The notes under the pieces: generated by a model | The model's database searches: none | Seen by the model: only the letters and a program-made list of their open reading frames with translations | Told to the model about the DNA's origin: nothing | Program-made: the position numbers and the translations under genes | Part shown: piece after piece, positions 1 to 4,748 of the stretch | How positions within the stretch are numbered: position 1 is the first letter of the stretch | How the letters are laid out: every line of letters begins with the position of its first letter | Origin: an uncultured Treponema sp. | GTDB lineage: Bacteria; Spirochaetota; Spirochaetia; Treponematales; Treponemataceae | Length of the DNA: 5,195 bases | Assembly: GCA_905373565.1 (NCBI GenBank) | Contig: CAJPTT010000198.1 | Location: 1 to 5,195 of the forward strand | Reading direction: 5' to 3'

Positions 1-48
1 TTGCTGAGTTGCTGAGTTGCTGAGTTGCTGAGTTGCTGAGTTGCTGAG
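1..48. repeat. Octanucleotide tandem repeat, (TTGCTGAG)x6
   Basis: Six perfect head-to-tail copies of TTGCTGAG start at the first base of the window, so the tract may continue to the left. The copy ending at 48 is followed by TAAGTG, which ends the array. On the plus strand a TGA stop recurs in every frame, so it cannot code. On the minus strand (CTCAGCAA repeated) all three frames are open and encode the same eight-residue repeat, Leu-Ser-Asn-Ser-Ala-Thr-Gln-Gln. The unit length is not a multiple of three, so gain or loss of one copy would shift the frame of any minus-strand gene read through it. One inverted partial copy, CTCAGCA, lies at 149-155. Confidence 0.95.
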
Positions 49-92
49 TAAGTGTTGCCACTTATTTTATGCGTGTCAAGTACCTTTTGCAT
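1..92 (-). CDS. Possible partial minus-strand ORF reading into the octanucleotide repeat
   Basis: An ATG at 92-90 opens a minus-strand frame with no stop to the left edge (30 codons). It begins Met-Gln-Lys-Val-Leu-Asp-Thr-His-Lys and then enters Ser-Ala-Thr-Gln-Gln-Leu-Ser-Asn repeats encoded by the octanucleotide tract. An in-frame GTG at 104-102 is an alternative start. No Shine-Dalgarno sequence precedes either start; the sequence before the ATG is an A7 run followed by G. There is no signal peptide and no recognisable domain. Since the repeat is open in all minus-strand frames, openness is weak evidence. It may be the start of a phase-variable gene lying off the window, or only intergenic sequence. 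Confidence 0.2.
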   Translation of the reverse strand, partial: MQKVLDTHKISGNTYSATQQLSNSATQQLS

Positions 93-179
93 CTTTTTTT
101 GCACGTTGTGAGAAGATAATTGATACTGTGGTAATCCGGTTCTGAAACTCAGCACAGAAATAGTATAGGGGCAAAAAGG

Positions 180-209
180 GAAAAGTGCAAGTCCGCGTAT
201 TGCCTTTTC
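180..209 (-). terminator. Probable Rho-independent terminator for the minus-strand operon
   Basis: Read on the minus strand, 209 to 180 folds as G-AAAAG-GCAA pairing with TTGC-(A bulge)-CTTTT-C around a nine-base loop. This gives ten base pairs with one bulged base. It is followed directly by CCTTTTTG, a run of five T at 177-173. It lies about 10 bases after the hemerythrin stop codon, where the operon would be expected to end. The stem is AT-rich and two C residues precede the T run, so termination may be incomplete. Confidence 0.45.
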
Positions 210-218
210 AGGAAACTT

Positions 219-626
219 TTAGACGGTAAACGTATACAGTTCTTTTTCTTCGCGATCTATGCGCAGCAAAAGTGCATCCCGTACCTGTTTAAAAGTTTTT
301 TTAAATCCGTCGGTATCTGCAAGTATTTTTGACGGCGTATTAAAATTTTTATGAAAGGCGAGATACGAATCCGCTATTTTCGTCATTTCATTCATATATG
401 ATCGGGTAATCGATCGAATTTTCTCATCGCTGCTCTCCAATAATTTCGGATAAACAAAATGATCCTCGGAGGCAAGGTGCATATTCAATACGCCGGTTGT
501 TTTATTGATAAGCTCTGCAATTGAGGGAGCATTTGCCTTGTCTATAGTACCGTTTACAAGATCGGTAAGCCGACGAAGGTAATCCTGTATAACCCGATGC
601 TTTGTTACGTATAAGTCCATATCCAT
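219..626 (-). CDS. Hemerythrin-like (HHE domain) protein
   Basis: The 135-residue product is a single hemerythrin-like four-helix bundle, a family that usually binds a non-haem di-iron centre and senses or handles O2, NO or iron. Visible ligand candidates are His10 near the N-terminus, the His50-x3-Glu54 pair inside HLASEDHFVYP (50-60), His92 on the third helix, and the C-terminal REEKELY segment (125-131). That last segment is the family's second HxxxEExxLY motif, but the residue where His is expected is Arg122, so one usual His ligand is missing. The ATG at 626 is preceded by GGAG seven bases upstream; a second ATG at 631-629 is too close to this site and opens a short different frame. No signal peptide or membrane segment is seen, so it is probably cytoplasmic. 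It is the last gene of the minus-strand cluster, 56 bp after mutY, and the gap carries a perfect palindrome. Family assignment is fairly firm; the exact role is unknown. Confidence 0.8.
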   Translation of the reverse strand: MDMDLYVTKHRVIQDYLRRLTDLVNGTIDKANAPSIAELINKTTGVLNMHLASEDHFVYPKLLESSDEKIRSITRSYMNEMTKIADSYLAFHKNFNTPSKILADTDGFKKTFKQVRDALLLRIDREEKELYTFTV

Positions 627-646
627 ATCATGTCTCCTAACCGTTT

Positions 647-660
647 ATATTTGCAAATAT
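647..660. promoter_or_regulatory. 14-bp perfect palindrome, candidate operator
   Basis: ATATTTGCAAATAT is a perfect 14-bp inverted repeat in the 56-bp gap between the mutY stop and the hemerythrin start. It ends about 20 bases upstream of the hemerythrin ATG, a plausible position for a dimeric repressor or activator site. As RNA the stem would be five A-U pairs around UGCA, too weak to be a convincing terminator. A TATAAA overlaps its downstream half on the minus strand but has no well-spaced -35 box. A regulatory role is inferred only; AT-rich palindromes of this size can arise by chance. Confidence 0.3.
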
Positions 661-682
661 CACCAATGGTTTCCAAAACTAC

Positions 683-1579
683 TTACCTGCTAATGGAATA
701 ACAGCCGCCTTCTTCTGCAACAAAACCTTCGCGGATGAGTCCTTCAAGTGCTTTATCGAAGAGGAATTTTTCCGTCTGGGTATTGCCGTATAGCTCTGCA
801 TATCCTTGGCTGTTGTGCGCCGTCAGTGTTCTGATTACTGCGCCGCGCGCTTGCCGTACCGACCCTTCAAACTTGGACTGTTTGGTATAATGCCTGCTTT
901 TTCTATTCGGATTGACGGTTTTCTTTTTTAATTCCGCGCCGTAGTCCATCAGTGCATAGTACCAAAGCCGCGGATTTTCTGTATACAGCGAGGTCTCGAT
1001 ATGCGGGAATATTTCTTTATCGCTGATATCTGCCCTATCCTTAAAAAAGAAAAAGATAAATACCGCGCGGATATTTGTTTCGATAAATGCGTTGGGTTTA
1101 TTGTAGGCAAATGTCGAAATCGCGGCAGCCGTGTAGGGGCCGATACCCGAAAGCGTTTGAAGTGTTTCAGGAGCATCGGGAACAACTCCGCCGTATTCGC
1201 TTACAATAGTTTGAGCGCACTGATGTAAAAAACGCGCGCGGCGGTTGTATCCGAGACCTACCCACTGTTCAAGCACCTGCACGAGAGAGGTTGCCGCAAG
1301 GTCTTGCACCGTGGGGAACACTTCCAACCAGCGGTTATATTTTTCCACCACCCGCTCGGTCTGCGTTTGCTGCAGCATAAATTCGGACACGAGGATGGAA
1401 TACGGATCGTTCGTTGTGCGCCACGGAAAAGACCGGCCGTGTGCAGCATAGTAATCTAAAATCGCTTTTTGAAAATCGGTGTAATCGGGATGAGGTGATG
1501 CTTCAAGAATACTCATTTGTTTACTATTGATAAGCTGTTCGCTCTTCGAGGCTTGGTGTTCCGGACATTTGTTATACAT
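683..1579 (-). CDS. mutY: MutY-like adenine DNA glycosylase (HhH-GPD family, lacking Fe-S cysteines)
   Basis: This is a base-excision repair glycosylase of the endonuclease III/MutY superfamily, whose classical member removes adenine mispaired with 8-oxoguanine. Counting from the ATG at 1579 (298 residues), PWR is at 52-54. The MutY signature SEFMLQQTQ (65-73) carries the catalytic Glu66. GLGYNRRAR (108-116) follows, then the helix-hairpin-helix LSGIGPYTA (143-151), and IETNIRAV (166-173) where MutY has its catalytic Asp. Here that residue is Glu167. After ALMDYGAELKKK (209-220) comes an NPNRKSRHY segment (223-231) in place of the four-Cys Fe-S loop. About 55 C-terminal residues look like a small helical or winged domain rather than the NUDIX-like domain that reads 8-oxoG. 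E. coli MutY is about 350 residues, so this is a short form. The ATG overlaps the kinase stop by 8 nt (ATGTATAA) behind a weak GGAAAG; a TTG at 1594 gives five more residues but has no ribosome site. I recall similar clusterless proteins from other bacteria, so the substrate is probable rather than certain. Confidence 0.85.
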   Translation of the reverse strand: MYNKCPEHQASKSEQLINSKQMSILEASPHPDYTDFQKAILDYYAAHGRSFPWRTTNDPYSILVSEFMLQQTQTERVVEKYNRWLEVFPTVQDLAATSLVQVLEQWVGLGYNRRARFLHQCAQTIVSEYGGVVPDAPETLQTLSGIGPYTAAAISTFAYNKPNAFIETNIRAVFIFFFFKDRADISDKEIFPHIETSLYTENPRLWYYALMDYGAELKKKTVNPNRKSRHYTKQSKFEGSVRQARGAVIRTLTAHNSQGYAELYGNTQTEKFLFDKALEGLIREGFVAEEGGCYSISR

Positions 1580-2147
1580 CTGCTTTCCGAACAATGAGCG
1601 AACGCCGCAAAAGCTCGTCTATGATAAGTTCTATGATGAGATCCGGAGTATAACGCTCCGTATCGATCAGCATATCGGCAAAGGCATAATCGGTATTGTC
1701 GATATTATACAGCTCTTTATACCGGCGGGTGTCGTCGCTGTCCCGCATCGCGGTAAATTCTTTGATATGCTCAAGGCTCCCCCCCTCCCGTTGAAAGATA
1801 CGTCCGGCGCGTACTTCTGCGGAGGCATAGAGATACACTTTTAAATCCGCCTCTTTCAGCATCCAAATTGCAAGCCGGGAGCCGAGTACGCAGGAGGATT
1901 TCAGCGCCTGTTCAACTTGGCGTTTATCAATAATTCGGTCAAAGCTGAAATCGGTCTTCGCCTGTTCAATAACTTTCTTTAACGGCATATCCAATTCTTT
2001 TGCAAGACTTCTAAAGGTATAATTGATGCACGGAATACCCAATGTGTCGGCCAGCAAGGTAGAAACCGTCGTGTTGCCGCAGCCGGAAGCGCCTGAGATT
2101 GCAATGCGCAGCTCTTTTTTTGCAGGAATAGCGTAGTCGTTTTTCAT
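1572..2147 (-). CDS. Cytidylate-kinase-like P-loop NTPase (archaeal-type CMP kinase family)
   Basis: The product resembles the short, archaeal-type cytidylate kinases that phosphorylate CMP/dCMP with ATP. Counting from the ATG at 2162 (196 residues), a beta strand leads into the P-loop GASGCGNTT (24-32), in which the Walker A Lys is replaced by Asn30. FRSLAKELDM (50-59) and DKRQVEQA (79-86) match the family's nucleotide-binding region. GSRLAIWML (94-102) and ADLKVYLYAS (105-114) follow, then the LID-type segment RAGRIFQREGG (118-128), the SDDTRRYKELYNID region (142-155) and a final LIDT (165-168). There are two starts. The ATG at 2162 overlaps the yicC stop as ATGA but lacks a ribosome site. 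The ATG at 2147, preferred here, has GAGGG eight bases upstream and loses only five residues. The end overlaps mutY by 8 nt. A run of seven G (1785-1779) encodes Gly127-Gly128. The family call is good; CMP kinase activity is uncertain because of the altered P-loop. Confidence 0.78.
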   Translation of the reverse strand: MKNDYAIPAKKELRIAISGASGCGNTTVSTLLADTLGIPCINYTFRSLAKELDMPLKKVIEQAKTDFSFDRIIDKRQVEQALKSSCVLGSRLAIWMLKEADLKVYLYASAEVRAGRIFQREGGSLEHIKEFTAMRDSDDTRRYKELYNIDNTDYAFADMLIDTERYTPDLIIELIIDELLRRSLIVRKADV

Positions 2148-2158
2148 CAGTGTATCCC

Positions 2159-3025
2159 TCATTCGATATTATGAGCCTGCTCGCGGATATTTTCCAGAGC
2201 ATCCTTAGCGGAGATTACCGCTTGTCCGATTTCCGTCAGCTGATTTTTGGAGCCGATAGTATTAATCTCCCGATTGATTTCCTGACATAAAAAATCAATT
2301 CTCCGGCCGGGAGTTTCGTTTTCTGTGATTTCTTTTTCTAAAGCCGCGATATGCGCTTTTGCCCGTATGATTTCTTCATTGATTGTATACTTAACGAGCA
2401 ATACTGCAGTCTCCTGCATAACACGCTGCGGATCCGGTTCACGCTCCATAAGGTCGGAAAATTTCTTTTTCAGCATTGCAGAAAAAAGCTCTTCCATTCT
2501 CGCAGCATTCTGTTCAATCTCCGCAACCGAGTTGGAAAGAACCGTGAGCATTTTCCGTATATCTGCGGACAATGCCTTACCTTCTTCAATCCTGCACATA
2601 TTGAATTTTTCAGTCAGCTCATCGAGAAGGGGAACAAGAGCTTTTTGCCACAGCTCTTCATCGAAATCCTTATCGATCTGCAGCACTCCTTCTTGCCGTA
2701 AAATCAGGTCGAGTGTGATTTGATGTTCCATTCCGAGCGCGTGAGCGATATCGGCGATGGATTTATAGTAGGATTGTGCGAGAGGTATATTGGGCAGAAT
2801 AGGCTGCTCGTTATGCAATTTCTTTAAACGCAGATAAAAATCGACTTTGCCTCGTATAATCCGCTTGGAAAAATATTTGCGTAAAAACGGTTCGAGCTGA
2901 GCCATCGTAGAGGGAATATTGATGTTGATATCCAAAAACCGAGAGTTATAACTTTTAAGCTCGCAGGAAACGTCGGCTCCGTTCACAATGCCGCCAAGAT
3001 AGGCATAGCTCGTCATGCTTTTCAT
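2159..3025 (-). CDS. yicC: YicC family endoribonuclease
   Basis: The 288-residue product matches YicC, a cytoplasmic endoribonuclease family of about 290 residues linked in E. coli to small-RNA turnover and stationary-phase survival. The N-terminus has the family start, Met-Lys-Ser-Met-Thr-Ser-Tyr, followed by SYNSRFLDI (25-33), corresponding to the SVNHRYLD-type motif, and GKVDFYLRL further on. The middle (about 120-215) is helical and charged, likely coiled coil. The C-terminal signature GRRIDFLCQEINREINTIGS (240-259) is highly characteristic, as is the ending in REQAHNIE; the acidic residues Glu249 and Glu253 in it are candidate metal ligands. The ATG at 3025 has AAAAGG about seven bases upstream and overlaps the murC stop as ATGA, so it is coupled to murC; the gene ends in another ATGA with the kinase gene. 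Nothing is truncated. Confidence in family is high; the target RNAs are not known. Confidence 0.95.
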   Translation of the reverse strand: MKSMTSYAYLGGIVNGADVSCELKSYNSRFLDININIPSTMAQLEPFLRKYFSKRIIRGKVDFYLRLKKLHNEQPILPNIPLAQSYYKSIADIAHALGMEHQITLDLILRQEGVLQIDKDFDEELWQKALVPLLDELTEKFNMCRIEEGKALSADIRKMLTVLSNSVAEIEQNAARMEELFSAMLKKKFSDLMEREPDPQRVMQETAVLLVKYTINEEIIRAKAHIAALEKEITENETPGRRIDFLCQEINREINTIGSKNQLTEIGQAVISAKDALENIREQAHNIE

Positions 3026-4473
3026 ACGTGTGCCTTTTCGAGTAAGTCGTTATAAACGGCGCGGCCGAGTTTCCAATTATCGCCTGCACCGACGGTGATG
3101 AATAAATCGTTTGGACGCAACGTATGTTCTACAAAATCCTTTGCGTCCATAATCTCTTCAAAATAATGAACCCGTTTGCGCCGTTTTTTCATTTGGTCGA
3201 ACAAAGTTTTACCGGTTATCGATCCGCTGTATTTTTCCCGTGCGGAAGCATAAATCTTATGCAGGATCACCGTATCGGCGTAGGAAAAAGCCTCTGCAAA
3301 TTCGGGGAGCAACGCTGCGGTACGCGAATAGGTATGCGACATAAAATCTGCGATAATACGCCGTTTGGGATAAAACTCGTGAATACCTTTAAGCGTTTTA
3401 TAAATTGCGGTGGGATGATGTCCGTAATCATCCATAAATAGAATACCGTTGACTTCGCCCAAAATTTCACTGCGCCGCTTTGCTCCTTTAAACGAGGCGA
3501 GGCTATTTCTGATTGCAGTGAGGTCGGCAGCAGTAACTTCTTTCCGCTCCTGTTTGATAAGCCCGATTACCAGCGCGATAGCGGCGGCGGCATTGAGGAC
3601 GCTGTGTTCTCCCGGAATACCGATACGGAATTCTCCGTCAAAGCCGCGGAGGGAAAAAACGGACTGTCCGTTTTGGATGCCGAGTGTTTTAATCCCGTAA
3701 TCGCCGTGTGCCGTTTTGCCGTAAGGCGTTAAGACAAGATCGGGACGGGAAGAAAATGTGAGCTTCGCGGCCTCCCGTGCTCCTGCATCGTCTGAGCAAT
3801 AAATCAATTCGTTGAACTGAGGCAGGCGGTCGATGTATTGCAAAAAGGCGGTCAATATGTCTTCGTATTGCGGATAGTAATCCTGATGGTCGCTTTCGAT
3901 ACTGGTAAGTACGATTTTTTGCGGATGGAAAAATAAAAAATTACGTTTATATTCGCAGGTTTCGGCGACAAAATATTTTGAACCGTTGATAACCGTGCAC
4001 CCGCCGCCGAAGTTGGACACGGCGCTGCCTGCCAATACGGAGGCGCTTAAATGTAAGTCTTTTAAAAGAGTACCTGCGATACCGGTAGTCGTTGTTTTGC
4101 CGTGTACGCCTGCAATACCCGCCGAATAGCTGTGCTCGGAAAAAGCGCCGAGCGCTTCGGGATAGCTCATGCGCGGGAGATTTTGCTCCGCAGCGGCATG
4201 CAGCTCCTGATTTTTATCGGGCGTATACGCTGTTGAATATATGATAAGCTTAGTAGAAGCGGGAATGTTTGACGGATTAAAAGGACTGCTTACCGGTATG
4301 TTCAGCTTGCGTAAAAGGGCGTCGGTATAAAATTCATCGCTGACATCGCTGCCGGTCAGTTTTGCGCCTCGCGAAACGAGCAGCTCCGCTAAAGCCGCCA
4401 TACCGGTTCCTTTAATACCGATCATGTGTATATGATAGCCGGAGAGGTTTTCAGGTAAACGCGTTACAATCAT
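3022..4473 (-). CDS. murC: UDP-N-acetylmuramate--L-alanine ligase
   Basis: MurC is the cytoplasmic ATP-dependent ligase that adds L-alanine to UDP-N-acetylmuramic acid, the first peptide-forming step of peptidoglycan synthesis. The 483 residues are close to the E. coli length (491) and show all three Mur-ligase domains. The N-terminal UDP-substrate domain has GIKGTGMAALAELL (19-32). The central ATPase domain has the P-loop GVHGKTTTT (122-130), then ETCEYKRNF (171-179) and HSVLNAAAAIAL (290-301). The third domain holds FKGAKRRSE (328-336), DDYGHHPT (348-355) and SHTYSRT (379-385), with a GAGDNWKLG loop near the end. The usual FQPH before TYSRT is here FMSH, a small departure. The ATG at 4473 has no Shine-Dalgarno site: the preceding bases are CCACCT, and an in-frame stop lies shortly upstream, so there is no alternative start. 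A promoter eight bases upstream suggests a leaderless mRNA. It is the first gene of the operon and overlaps yicC by ATGA. Confidence 0.97.
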   Translation of the reverse strand: MIVTRLPENLSGYHIHMIGIKGTGMAALAELLVSRGAKLTGSDVSDEFYTDALLRKLNIPVSSPFNPSNIPASTKLIIYSTAYTPDKNQELHAAAEQNLPRMSYPEALGAFSEHSYSAGIAGVHGKTTTTGIAGTLLKDLHLSASVLAGSAVSNFGGGCTVINGSKYFVAETCEYKRNFLFFHPQKIVLTSIESDHQDYYPQYEDILTAFLQYIDRLPQFNELIYCSDDAGAREAAKLTFSSRPDLVLTPYGKTAHGDYGIKTLGIQNGQSVFSLRGFDGEFRIGIPGEHSVLNAAAAIALVIGLIKQERKEVTAADLTAIRNSLASFKGAKRRSEILGEVNGILFMDDYGHHPTAIYKTLKGIHEFYPKRRIIADFMSHTYSRTAALLPEFAEAFSYADTVILHKIYASAREKYSGSITGKTLFDQMKKRRKRVHYFEEIMDAKDFVEHTLRPNDLFITVGAGDNWKLGRAVYNDLLEKAHV

Positions 4474-4481
4474 AGGTGGAT

Positions 4482-4510
4482 ATAATAATGAAAAATCTCA
4501 TTTTAAACAA
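4482..4510 (-). promoter_or_regulatory. murC operon promoter (sigma70-type)
   Basis: On the minus strand a -35 box TTGTTT (4510-4505) is separated by exactly 17 bp from a -10 box TATTAT (4487-4482). Only eight bases (ATCCACCT) lie between the -10 box and the murC ATG, so transcription would begin at or within about two bases of the start codon. This fits with the missing ribosome site. No other well-spaced pair is seen between the tRNA and murC on this strand. It would drive the whole five-gene cluster. Confidence 0.55.
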
Positions 4511-4525
4511 GAAGAAATTCAGGGC

Positions 4526-4554
4526 TTGACACCCGATACCGTCTTGTGTAGTAT
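4526..4554 (+). promoter_or_regulatory. tRNA-Arg promoter (sigma70-type)
   Basis: A perfect -35 box TTGACA (4526-4531) is followed after 17 bp by a -10 box TAGTAT (4549-4554). Transcription would start near 4561, giving a 5' leader of only about six bases before the mature tRNA at 4567. The strong consensus fits a stable-RNA gene. It is back to back with the murC promoter, the two -35 boxes being 15 bp apart. Confidence 0.85.
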
Positions 4555-4566
4555 AAAACAGCCTTT

Positions 4567-4640
4567 GGGACTATAGCTCAGCTGGATAGAGCGTCAGATT
4601 CCGGATCTGAAGGCCGGCGGTTCGAATCCGCCTAGTCTCA
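4567..4640 (+). tRNA. tRNA-Arg (anticodon CCG)
   Basis: A complete 74-nt cloverleaf can be folded. The 7-bp acceptor stem is GGGACTA with TAGTCTC, with one G-U pair at the second position. The D arm is GCTC/GAGC with an AGCTGGATA loop. The anticodon stem is TCAGA/TCTGA with loop TTCCGGA, giving anticodon CCG, which reads the arginine codon CGG. The variable loop is AGGCC. The T arm is GGCGG/CCGCC with the invariant TTCGAAT loop. The discriminator base is A. CCA is not encoded, since the next bases are TTC, so it must be added by CCA-adding enzyme. A strong promoter lies directly upstream; downstream there is a T-rich stretch but no clear hairpin. Confidence 0.97.
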
Positions 4641-4748
4641 TTCTTTTTATAATATTAAACTTCTTGTTGTTTCCCGTATTTCATGCCTGCCTCGTTAGGT
4701 CTATTTTAACCGGTCTGTTGGCCATTATATTTTTTTGAAGGAAATAAA

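Noticed and set aside
74..79. Minus-strand TTGACA as a -35 box for a gene beyond the left edge
   Set aside because: At 16-18 bp spacing the downstream hexamers (for example AACACT) match the -10 consensus poorly, and the octanucleotide tract begins straight after.
2325..2723. Long open frames on the plus strand opposite yicC, and similar ones opposite mutY, the kinase gene and murC
   Set aside because: They lie antisense to genes with strong family signatures and show no recognisable motifs, ribosome sites or promoters, so they are shadows of the real genes.
4488..4529. Plus-strand 13-codon ORF with an AGGTGG ribosome-like site eight bases upstream of its ATG
   Set aside because: It is very short, has no plus-strand promoter before it, and lies entirely within the divergent promoter region; the AGGTGG is the complement of the bases preceding the murC start codon, so the match is probably chance.
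4550..4555. Minus-strand TATACT as a second -10 box for murC
   Set aside because: It is only the reverse face of the tRNA -10 region, and no -35-like hexamer is found at the right distance, which would fall inside the tRNA.
4648..4653. Perfect TATAAT just after the tRNA, as a promoter for the MATE gene
   Set aside because: No hexamer resembling TTGACA lies 16-19 bp upstream, which is inside the tRNA T arm and acceptor stem. In an AT-rich stretch the hexamer alone is weak evidence.
4506..4668. 9-bp inverted repeat AACAAGAAG / CTTCTTGTT flanking the tRNA and its promoter (4506-4514 and 4660-4668)
   Set aside because: The arms do not extend beyond nine bases and are of simple composition. There is no target duplication, integrase or transposase nearby, so a mobile or attachment-site reading is not supported.
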